Origin: Pantoea cypripedii
Lineage (GTDB): Bacteria; Pseudomonadota; Gammaproteobacteria; Enterobacterales; Enterobacteriaceae
Direction: 5' to 3'
Length of the DNA: 64,000 nt
NCBI RefSeq assembly: GCF_011395035.1
Contig: NZ_CP024768.1
Coordinates: forward strand, 1,025,225-1,089,224
Positions 54,403 through 62,047 of this stretch are shown here, piece by piece. The notes under the pieces are model-generated. The model was given only the letters and a program-made list of their open reading frames with translations. It did not search any database and was not told where the DNA came from. Made by a program: the position numbers and the translations under genes. The stretch's first letter is position 1; every line of letters begins with the position of its first letter.

Positions 54403-54535
54403 GGCACAGATGCCCAGCAAACGGTTGCAACTGTTTTCAATCCATGTGGAATCGAACTGGAAGATGAGACGACAGGGGAGAGTAATCTGATGTCGCTGAG
54501 CGAATATCGCAATAGTCACTAAGGGGCGATTGGTT
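54403..54535 (+). pseudogene. Degenerate, internally deleted DUF1198 remnant
   Basis: Two blocks match the intact gene at 51138-51638. The first (to about 54454, ending TCCATGTGGAATCG) matches its 5' third; the second (from about 54455, AACTGGAAGATGAG...CTGAGCGAATATCGCAAT) matches its 3' end plus downstream bases AGGGGCGAT. About 290 bp between them is missing. No initiation region remains. It is therefore a decayed duplicate on the far side of the SerC/ATP-grasp operon. Confidence 0.82.
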
Positions 54536-54573
54536 ATATGATCATCACTCTGCACTTAGCGGGTGCAAAAACG

Positions 54574-54601
54574 TTGACGCGACAACGTGCCAACGTATAA
54601 T
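54574..54601 (+). promoter_or_regulatory. Promoter of tRNA-Arg gene
   Basis: -35 TTGACG, 16-bp spacer and perfect -10 TATAAT lie 17 bp before the tRNA, giving strong sigma-70 transcription. Confidence 0.85.
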
Positions 54602-54618
54602 TCGACGCAACCGCATAT

Positions 54619-54695
54619 GCGCCCTTAGCTCAGCTGGATAGAGCACCGGCCTTCTAAGCCGTAGGTCACAGGTTCGAATCCTGTAGGGCGTGCCA
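54619..54695 (+). tRNA. argU: tRNA-Arg (anticodon UCU)
   Basis: The 77-nt gene has acceptor GCGCCCT/AGGGCGT plus GCCA, T-loop GGTTCGAATCC and anticodon loop CTTCTAA. The CCA end is encoded. The first acceptor pair is G-U, and the first anticodon-stem pair reads C-U, both departures from E. coli argU. The 3' end abuts an integrase gene and is the probable attachment site. Confidence 0.95.
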
Positions 54696-54698
54696 TCT
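54670..54698 (+). other. Probable attL at the tRNA-Arg 3' end
   Basis: The T-arm and acceptor end (AGGTTCGAATCCTGTAGGGC and onward) adjoin a P4-type integrase 165 bp away, the usual arrangement for elements integrated into tRNA genes. No second copy is visible before the window ends, so the attR boundary is unplaced. Confidence 0.6.
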
Positions 54699-54860
54699 CC
54701 TCTTCTTCTTATCTCCTTTTTAGTCTGTGAATCCCCTGGCAACCCTTGTCATTGCTGCATCCCCGGTCTTTTAATTTCTATTCAGTACCGTTAAAAACTT
54801 TACTTTTAAGGGGGCATCATTGGGGGCACTGGCCTGTTCAATGGAGTGAGATGCCCCCAC

Positions 54861-56042
54861 ATGAAGCTCAACGTCCGTCAAATCGAGGCCGCCAAACCGA
54901 AAGAGAAAGCCTGGAAACTGGCTGACGGCGGCGGTCTGTACCTGGAAATCTTCCCCAGCGGTGGCAAAAGCTGGCGGCTTAAATACCGTTATGCAGGAAA
55001 AGAGAAGCGCGTGGTCTTCGGCCTCTATCCTGCGGTGTCGCTCGCTCAGGCGAGGGGCAAACGCGAAGATGCGAAAAGGATACTGGCAGCCGGTGGCGAC
55101 CCCGGCGCGCGGAAGCAGGAAGAGAAGCAGGCGAAAATCCTCGCGGCCTGTAATAACTTTGAAGCGCTGGCACGGGAGTGGCATGAGTACAAGCGCGTGG
55201 GCTGGTCAAAGGGCTATGCAAACGACATTCTTGAATACCTGCGCAAAGATATCTTTCCCCATGTTGGCAAGATGCCGGTCACTGAAATCAAACCGACCCG
55301 AATGCTCGAAGTGCTGCAGAAAATGGAGCGGCGCGGCGTGCTGGATAAGCTGAAGAAAACCCGTCAGGCGTGTAAGCAGATTTATGCCTACGCCATCATA
55401 ACTGGCAGGGCAGAGTACAACCCGGTGTCTGATCTGGCCGGTGCGCTGAAATCCCCGAAGCAAAAGCATTTCCCTTATCTGCTGCACAATGAGCTTGGTG
55501 AATTTTTAAGGGCGCTGTGTGGTTATGGTGGCAGCATGGTTACCCAATACGCCACGCGGCTGCTGATGCTGACAGGGACGCGTACCATTGAGCTACGCGC
55601 CGCCGAGTGGGTCGAGTTCGATTTACATAAAGGCATCTGGCAGATCCCCGAGGAGCGCATGAAGATGCGTCGCAAGCATGTTGTGCCGCTATCCCGGCAG
55701 GCTATTGAGTTGCTGGAAGAGATTCATCCGCTGACCGGGCGAGGTAAGTATGTGTTTGCAGGGCGCAATGACGCCGGTAAGCCGATGAGCGAGGCCACGA
55801 TTAATCAGGTGATCAAACGGGTTGGCTATGATGGCAGGGCTACCGGGCATGGGTTCCGGCATACCATGAGCACGATTTTGCATGAGCAGGGGTATAACTC
55901 GGCGTGGATTGAAACCCAACTGGCGCACGCGGATAAGAATACGATCCGCGGGACGTACAACCATGCGAAGTATCTGGATGGGAGGAGGGTGATGCTTCAG
56001 TGGTATGCGGATTATTTGGATGGGTTGAGGGATGGGGTTTAA
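54861..56042 (+). CDS. P4-type tyrosine integrase
   Basis: This 393-residue recombinase has an N-terminal DUF4102-type arm-binding domain (MKLNVRQIEAAKPKEKAWKL...GGGLYLEIFPSGGKSWRLKYRYAGKEKRVVFGLYP), a core-binding domain, and a catalytic domain with Arg in TGTRTIELR, HxxR in GHGFRHTMS, His in LAHADKN and Tyr in GTYNHAKY. The ATG at 54861 is preferred to a GTG five codons earlier. It would integrate the element at tRNA-Arg. Confidence 0.95.
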   Translation: MKLNVRQIEAAKPKEKAWKLADGGGLYLEIFPSGGKSWRLKYRYAGKEKRVVFGLYPAVSLAQARGKREDAKRILAAGGDPGARKQEEKQAKILAACNNFEALAREWHEYKRVGWSKGYANDILEYLRKDIFPHVGKMPVTEIKPTRMLEVLQKMERRGVLDKLKKTRQACKQIYAYAIITGRAEYNPVSDLAGALKSPKQKHFPYLLHNELGEFLRALCGYGGSMVTQYATRLLMLTGTRTIELRAAEWVEFDLHKGIWQIPEERMKMRRKHVVPLSRQAIELLEEIHPLTGRGKYVFAGRNDAGKPMSEATINQVIKRVGYDGRATGHGFRHTMSTILHEQGYNSAWIETQLAHADKNTIRGTYNHAKYLDGRRVMLQWYADYLDGLRDGV

Positions 56043-56059
56043 TTAAAAGGAATAGGGTT

Positions 56060-56284
56060 ATGGCTGGGGTAACTGTTTATTTTTCATGGGGTTTTATGTA
56101 TGTGCAGGCTGAGGGGAAAGAAAGGTTGGCGATTCCGCTGGAGAACTTTCCTCGTTTGGCGGCTGGAACGCCTGAGCAGAGGGATAAATGGCAAATAGCG
56201 GGAGCAGGACAGGGGATTCACTGGCCTGAGCTGGATGAGGATGTTTATGTTCCGGGGCTGTATGAGGGGAAGAAGCGAGGATGA
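56060..56284 (+). CDS. DUF2442-type small protein
   Basis: This 74-residue protein (GVTVYFSWGFMYVQAEGKERLAIPLENFPRL then IHWPELDEDVYVPGLYEG) fits the DUF2442 pattern. DUF2442 proteins often pair with DUF4160 as antitoxin-like partners and are frequent in mobile islands; no partner is visible here. It follows the integrase by 17 bp with AAAAGGAATAGGG as ribosome site. Confidence 0.75.
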   Translation: MAGVTVYFSWGFMYVQAEGKERLAIPLENFPRLAAGTPEQRDKWQIAGAGQGIHWPELDEDVYVPGLYEGKKRG

Positions 56285-56813
56285 GACTTATAAAAATGGA
56301 TGGTTTTATTTGCAGTAACTAATATTGTATATATGATTTTTTCTGGTGTTATGGACGACATTTTCCATGAATTTTCACTGAATATATATGGTTAAATTAT
56401 ATTATTAATATTTTCTACTTCTATGTGGAGGTTAACACTGCAACCCAGCGGTCTGACGAGTTTTGCCGTACTCCATTCTTCCTCATGTTACTGCTCAAGT
56501 ATTAGTTGCGCCTTGCCGAGACAGATATATGCAATATCTGGATTGCTACTTCTTAGCATTATGCTAAAGCCAAGTGCATCAGAATAGGGAGTGCAGGGAG
56601 GCAGAGAAATCCCTTACGGTCATTACTTCTATGTGAGCTGGTCATTGGGGGCAACACGGTTGGACTTTCTGAGCTTCGGTACGCTCGCGCCATGTACCTG
56701 CTTCGGGGTGGTTGAGCGAACGATTTCATAGACTTTGGGTCCGTCCTAAATTAAATTGGTAAGAAAAATTAATAGTGATTCGAGTCATCTCCACTAGAAG
56801 GATGGGCTTATCA
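56285..56813. other. Island intergenic region with two palindromes
   Basis: No credible gene is seen in this 529-bp, AT-rich stretch. It holds two nearby perfect palindromes: CAGATAT-ATGCA-ATATCTG (56522-56540) and TAGCATTATGCTA (56554-56566). They may be regulator sites or part of an RNA; no terminator-like T-run follows either. Confidence 0.5.
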
Positions 56814-57899
56814 ATGGGAAGTAATATTTTAGGTCATGCTCAAAGAGAAACTTCAGGGGCAACTACATTTGGGAAATATAATTTCCAATATCATTGGGCT
56901 TTATGCAGAATAATTGAAAAGCATAAGTCCAATTCTGACTATGCATTATTAATTGAACATCATGAGGATGTTGTTATAGCAGATTCATTGTATGGGAATT
57001 TGGCAAGATTTGAATTATTTCAAGTAAAGAACACTGGGAATCCCTATACTTCTGACGCCCTAACTAAACGAGAAAAAGGTGCTAATGGGCCTAAGAGTTC
57101 CATTTTAGGCAAGCTATTAAGCTCATGCATAGGTACTGATTATGAAACACGAATTACGGAAATAGGTCTTGTATCCTCAAGTGGTTTCTCGTTAGATCAA
57201 AAAGATAATAAGTTAAAGCTAGATATTATAACTTCAGGTGACCTTAGCGTAGATTGTCTATCGGGATTGACTAAGAAATTAAAAGCTGAGCTTGGGATAG
57301 ACATCCTGCCAGAACATCTGAAATTCATCGTCCCAAAAATAAAGCTCGAGAATCAAGAAGAATTTGTTATTGGCAGGTTTGCTGAATTAGTAAATGAAAT
57401 ATTCCCAAATAGTCATTGTAATGCCGTCAATATTTATAGGGCAATCATCGATGAGATTCATCGCAAAGGGCAGAATACTTATGACTTTACTGTATGGGAA
57501 AAAATGGTAGAGGATAAGTCTCTCACATCTCATAAGGTAAAGGATGTCATAGCAGTTAACACAACAAGCCCAAAATTTGAAGACTTTGAGAAAGACTTTG
57601 AGTATTTGGCTAAAAATGACATGAAATGGAACACCTTAACCTATCTAAAAATTAATAAAAGAATAAAAAAACTCTTCTTACGCCGAGTCGGGCATGCTTC
57701 AGCTTTTGATATGAATATAATGAGAATAGCTCAGCGGGCGCTCAGTAGTGTTCCAGAGCAAGGCTTTACAGAAACTAGGGATTACATAGAGTCAGTTATC
57801 GTGAAAGCTAAAGAACTGAATATTGAAGCTCAAATTCCAGAATATGACGATATACTTTGCGAGATAATTTACTGTTTTTTAAAGGTGATACATGAATAA
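56814..57899 (+). CDS. DUF4297/Cap4-like nuclease, candidate anti-phage effector
   Basis: This 361-residue protein begins MGSNILGHAQRETSGATTFGKYNFQYHWAL. Residues about 10-200 look like the DUF4297/Cap4 restriction-endonuclease-like domain: acidic pair in IEHHEDVVIAD (Glu51/Asp52) and ELFQVKN (Glu67, Gln70, Lys72), a PD-(D/E)xK-type arrangement. The C-terminal 160 residues are unassigned. The start at 56814 follows AAGGA by 11 bases; alternatives are upstream. Base content is much more AT-rich than the core. It overlaps a short frame and precedes an SMC-like ATPase, as in Lamassu or ABC-3C defence operons. Confidence 0.75.
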   Translation: MGSNILGHAQRETSGATTFGKYNFQYHWALCRIIEKHKSNSDYALLIEHHEDVVIADSLYGNLARFELFQVKNTGNPYTSDALTKREKGANGPKSSILGKLLSSCIGTDYETRITEIGLVSSSGFSLDQKDNKLKLDIITSGDLSVDCLSGLTKKLKAELGIDILPEHLKFIVPKIKLENQEEFVIGRFAELVNEIFPNSHCNAVNIYRAIIDEIHRKGQNTYDFTVWEKMVEDKSLTSHKVKDVIAVNTTSPKFEDFEKDFEYLAKNDMKWNTLTYLKINKRIKKLFLRRVGHASAFDMNIMRIAQRALSSVPEQGFTETRDYIESVIVKAKELNIEAQIPEYDDILCEIIYCFLKVIHE

Positions 57900-58065
57900 T
57901 ATAAGAAACACAAAAGATCACTATAAATTATTAATTCGAAACTTAAGGAACAAGAAAAATGAGAAGCTTGACATTTCAACGATTGGTTCTGATATCAGAT
58001 TCGAAAAGACTTGCGAATCAGTTCACGTTCCCGAAGAGATTGAATCTAATTACCGGAAAAGATAA
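57892..58065 (+). CDS. Possible 57-residue middle component or remnant
   Basis: The frame MNNIRNTKDHYKLLIRNLR...ESNYRKR starts in an ATGA-like overlap with the nuclease stop (ATG at 57892, TAA at 57897) with AAAGGTG five bases ahead, the best ribosome site in the operon. It then runs in another frame through the first 107 bases of the ATPase gene. The protein is basic and has no recognised domain. It could be a leader, a true small subunit, or the start of a middle-component gene whose remainder was deleted. Confidence 0.4.
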   Translation: MNNIRNTKDHYKLLIRNLRNKKNEKLDISTIGSDIRFEKTCESVHVPEEIESNYRKR

Positions 58066-59692
58066 CAGTATTGGTAAGTCCACCCTAGCCAAGAGCTTAC
58101 TGTGGTCTCTAGGATGCGACCCTGTTATCGATGAAGAATGGAAATCAAATGATATTAAATCTATCTTATATTTCACTATAAATAAAAAAGAATACTTTTC
58201 TTGCCGAGGAGGCCACTCAATAATTTTGGGTGCGATCGGTGGTGAAGCGAGAAGATATATGCATGTAACTGGTGATTTTTCAAAAGACCTATCAGGTCTT
58301 GTTAGCTTTAAAATGAAACTTCCAAATCGTAGTGATGGAAACTTAGAAACGCCTCCACCAGCCTATTACTTTTTACCATTCTATATCGATCAGATAAAAA
58401 GCTGGAGTTCACCTTGGGATTCATTCGAAAAACTAGGTCAGTACGCCAACTGGAAAAATTCGTTAATAAAATACTTTACTGGTTATCTTAAGCCAGAGCA
58501 TTTTGACATTGAAGAAAATATTCATGAATACAGTGAGGTCAAAAAGGAATCAGCAGAAAAAATAGAGAAACTCCAAAGCGCAGTTGAAGTTATAGTTGAT
58601 AATTCAGCCGATGCTCCCATAGCCCTAGATAATGAGGAATTCAGTAGAATTCAGGAAGAGATAAACACCGAGCTTCACGAATTGATCGACTACCAAACTA
58701 AGCTTTATGATGCTCAGGCTACGATCACTTCAAATATTTATGATCTCGAAAGGCAGTATGAGTTAGCTACCAGTTCTGCAAGCGAACTTGAAGAGGATTA
58801 TAAATTTGCGGTAGAGTCCATTCCTACGGATAATTTAGAGTGCCCATTGTGTGGTACTCTTCATGATAACTCACTGCCTAACAGAGCTTTGCTTCTATCA
58901 GAAAAGGATTCGCTACTTGATGAGGCACACTCAATAGCATATAAAATATCTGAACTTAAATCATCATTAGCTAAATTAAATGAGGGTGCTCAGTTTGCTA
59001 GTAATGAAATTGAAAGAATAAATAAGAAGTACATTACCGATGACAATTCGAGTGAAAAAGGTCTCATTGCGCAAGTAATAGATACTATATCCACTGAAAA
59101 CGTCTCAAGAAACATTCAAGTTAAAATTGATAGTGAAGATCTCAAAATCAGCAAAGCCAACATCTCCATCACGGAATTAAAAAAAGACCAGAGAAAACTT
59201 CTTACAACTAAAGAAAAGGAAGAACTGAACTCTTCCTTTATGTCAAAACTGCTGGGAAACATTGAAGCGCTAGGTTCAACAGGAATAGATCTTAGCAAAG
59301 TAAAATCGCCCACTGATTACAAAAAGTTGCTTGGTGGTGGTGCTGCTGAGGCCGCCAGAGGATTACTTGCTTATCAACTCTCTGTGCTGCAACAAATACA
59401 TGGTGCTAAAACTTGCATAGTGCCTCCTTTCGTCATTGATACGCCTAACCAGCAAGAGCAGGCGGGACACCGTTATGAAACCGTCATTAAAGAACTAATG
59501 CGTAGTGTCCCTCAGGATTATCAGATAATACTGTGTGCAATGGAGAATGATGCATTAAATGAATTCAAACATGATGCTAATGTTATTGAGTTAAATTCAA
59601 ATAGGATTTTAAATGCTTCACAATATGATTCTTTGAGAGCTGAATATAAATCCATTCAAGCGAGAGTTGCGGACCAAAATGAGGAGGAGTAA
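57959..59692 (+). CDS. SMC/Rad50-like ATPase with zinc hook
   Basis: This 577-residue protein has N-terminal Walker A GKDNSIGKST (33-42), two long coiled coils (about 190-290 and 305-430) around zinc-hook LECPLCG (Cys295, Cys298), signature-like GGGAAEAARG (459-468) and Walker B CIVPPFVIDTPNQQ (Asp494). This is the architecture of SMC-type sensors in Lamassu (LmuB/DdmC) and of ABC-3C ATPases. It begins 59 bp after the nuclease stop with ribosome site AAGGAA. It is likely to control the nuclease. Confidence 0.85.
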   Translation: MRSLTFQRLVLISDSKRLANQFTFPKRLNLITGKDNSIGKSTLAKSLLWSLGCDPVIDEEWKSNDIKSILYFTINKKEYFSCRGGHSIILGAIGGEARRYMHVTGDFSKDLSGLVSFKMKLPNRSDGNLETPPPAYYFLPFYIDQIKSWSSPWDSFEKLGQYANWKNSLIKYFTGYLKPEHFDIEENIHEYSEVKKESAEKIEKLQSAVEVIVDNSADAPIALDNEEFSRIQEEINTELHELIDYQTKLYDAQATITSNIYDLERQYELATSSASELEEDYKFAVESIPTDNLECPLCGTLHDNSLPNRALLLSEKDSLLDEAHSIAYKISELKSSLAKLNEGAQFASNEIERINKKYITDDNSSEKGLIAQVIDTISTENVSRNIQVKIDSEDLKISKANISITELKKDQRKLLTTKEKEELNSSFMSKLLGNIEALGSTGIDLSKVKSPTDYKKLLGGGAAEAARGLLAYQLSVLQQIHGAKTCIVPPFVIDTPNQQEQAGHRYETVIKELMRSVPQDYQIILCAMENDALNEFKHDANVIELNSNRILNASQYDSLRAEYKSIQARVADQNEEE

Positions 59693-59835
59693 ATCAAGTT
59701 GCTCACTTAATCTTCATTTTAGCTTGTGATATGCTGTCAACTATATGTAATATGCTTAGCGTTGTCCGAAAATAATAAGGTGGCGCTAAGTAAATATTCA
59801 CTAATCGTCCTGTCGATTCACGGAAATATTTAATT

Positions 59836-59874
<39 letters not shown>

Positions 59875-60462
59875 ATAAATACCTTTATATCGTACTCTGT
59901 AATCTGTGTTGCCATATAGTGCTGCAACGTTCCAATGATTTCTGCATAATCATCTACGGTCTATCCCAATAGATTTGGCTCGTTTGGTCAGCACAGGACT
60001 ATGCTTGAGGATCTTTAACTCACTATCGATGTGATGTTAAACTGGGTGATATTTTTTCCTTGCTGCTTTTTTTGGTGTCCTTCTTGGACTTCACTTTGTA
60101 TCGCTTCATAGTTCTTTACTCCTTAGAAATCGTCTTCAGCTAACAGGGTATACGGGTTCAGTTCCGGTAGGGGGGGCGGTCATTGTTCTCATCTTTTTTG
60201 ACTGACACAACATACATCAGATGGTTTTTGCGAGGCCAGTACTCAGATAATATGGATAAATATAATCGGGTAATCAGACAACTTTATTATCAGCCGTAAA
60301 GTATCAATGTCAGATTATCGCTCAAAGATAGCCCAAGATCTTGCTGTGAGTGATTTTCCTCAAAACTTGGTGATGCTGGCATCACGGTACATTAATTAGC
60401 TAAGAGGCAGCTCACTCTCCCTGAACATCTACAGAAAAATTTATAGGCTGATAATATGATGA

Positions 60463-60747
60463 ACAGCAGGTTTCTGCATTCTAGGCTTTGGATTTTATTT
60501 CTTATGCCTCTATTACATCCTTAGTGCCACTATCACAGTATACAGGTTTAAATTTATCGGAAACTTCAAGGGGAATTTTATAGGTATTAAACCAAGTCCG
60601 AATCCGATTGCTAAATCAATAGGAAAAGAAGATAAACGACAACGTGTCATACTTGAAAAAAATCTCAACCTCCCATCTAAAAGAACATTATCACAAGAAA
60701 GGCGAATAACTACCCATTGTGTGAAGTATCAGACACCAAAGGCATAG
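60463..60747 (+). pseudogene. Possible broken small membrane protein
   Basis: An open frame of about 94 codons reads TAGFCILGFGFYFLCLYYIL, a membrane-helix-like start, then a basic region (PNPIAKSIGKEDKRQRVILEKNLNLPSKR). It lacks an ATG, GTG or TTG near the helix. An ATG at 60456 lies in another frame and could be rejoined by one frameshift. I recognise no family. Confidence 0.3.
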
Positions 60748-60874
60748 ATATCATCTATGCTTGACCGGGTTGTCCTCGAACTCGTAAAAAATATAGTGTG
60801 CCTATGACGGAAAAATTTCCTAGAGTATATAGTATAGGCGCTCTGCCAGAGGAGGGCAGTCAAGTTATCACATT

Positions 60875-61714
60875 ATGACAACATATAAAAGAGGACGTAA
60901 ATTGGTTTCATTAAAACACATTTTAACCATGAGTATGGCAAAGAATATCTATCTTTTCCTGACAGGATCAGGGGTAGTTGTTTTTATGTTCTATTGTATG
61001 CGAATAGACTTTTTCCCTACCGGGTTATCTCTGTCAGACGTGATTTTCTTCCTTATGGTAATAACTTCATTTTCACTGTTCTTGGGATTTTTTCTGTTGC
61101 TCTGGTATTCCATGTCGGTTGTCGCTTCCAATCTTTTTATGAGGAGTATTTTACTGATTCTCAGCAGCAAAAAGACTAAAAGTGGGAGGTTATTTTACAG
61201 CATGAAAGGAACATATAGAATGGCAAGAAAGTTGAGCATTTATGACCCTCTATTGGGTCATCTTTTAGTCTCACTCATTGGAGGGTTTGTCATTTTTTCA
61301 GCAATTAAGTCTGGAAAGGTTGAGGCTCAGTCTGTTTTTTTGTCAGTGTTTATGACGGCGTTTTTAATTACATTAATTCCAAATATTTATTTCGATAGAA
61401 AGGTTAGGAAAGAGAACAAAAAAAAGTACGCATTATCAATTAGTGCCTTTATTATATTTTTATTTTTTATTCTCTCCGGTATGCCTCCTCTGCTCAGTGA
61501 TGCAGGAATGAGTTTCATTGGAGTACGAAAATCCAACATAACTGTAATTTTACAGGGAAAAGATTTGGAAATGGCCAGATACTTAACAGGGAATCAGAAT
61601 CAGACTTATTTTAAGGGAGATGCAATTTTTACAGGTGTAGGTACTACTTCATTGCTGGTCATCAACCACAGAAGAATGATCGTAAGTAATGAAAGTTTGT
61701 CCCTCTCATTCTGA
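60875..61714 (+). CDS. Hypothetical multi-pass membrane protein, 279 residues
   Basis: Five or so hydrophobic segments are visible: about 27-42, 52-82, 126-145, 150-168 and 185-205, with a charged C-terminal domain of about 75 residues (FIGVRKSNITVILQGKDLEMARYLTG...). I recognise no family. The AGGAGGG upstream is about 20 bp from the ATG, too far for certainty. AT-rich codon use fits the island. Its place next to a candidate defence operon is suggestive but not evidence of function. Confidence 0.65.
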   Translation: MTTYKRGRKLVSLKHILTMSMAKNIYLFLTGSGVVVFMFYCMRIDFFPTGLSLSDVIFFLMVITSFSLFLGFFLLLWYSMSVVASNLFMRSILLILSSKKTKSGRLFYSMKGTYRMARKLSIYDPLLGHLLVSLIGGFVIFSAIKSGKVEAQSVFLSVFMTAFLITLIPNIYFDRKVRKENKKKYALSISAFIIFLFFILSGMPPLLSDAGMSFIGVRKSNITVILQGKDLEMARYLTGNQNQTYFKGDAIFTGVGTTSLLVINHRRMIVSNESLSLSF

Positions 61715-62047
61715 CTAAATCAATTAGGTAATAAAATGGACAGCTCCTTGCACCTATGTAGGTGACGCGAGCGCCCACTTCTCCGCCCTGAGGTGCTCGG
61801 AAAGCTTTTTATAGTGACAGTAAGAGCGAATCCCGCTCTTTGGGGCAAGGCCAGTATTTCCCCCATTTTGAACCCGCTTTGTAGGCGCTCCACCTTTCCC
61901 CCACTTCATTTTTCCATATTTCCATAACTTGTTGTTTATAAGAACTTTTCAAGACTTCCACCACTTGGCGTATATATACAAATGGGGTGTGGGGGAAATC
62001 AGCCCCAAAAGCGGTTACTGATACTGATTCCCCCACTTACCTCCCAT
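61715..62047. other. Intergenic region with iteron-like repeats
   Basis: No convincing gene is seen in this 333-bp interval. It contains copies of a TTTCCCCCACTT-like motif at 61857, 61895, 61989 (inverted) and 62027, with a fifth at 62050 overlapping the primase 3' end. A TATATATA run lies at about 61971-61978. It may be a replication or control region. Confidence 0.55.

Noticed and set aside
54545..54742. Reverse-strand 65-codon frame across tRNA-Arg
   Set aside because: It is the antisense of the tRNA (RIRTCDLRLRRPVLYPAELRA), a well-known false gene pattern.
61809..62036. Reverse-strand 75-codon frame after the primase gene
   Set aside because: It is made largely of the iteron-like repeats, has no ribosome site and no recognisable domain.
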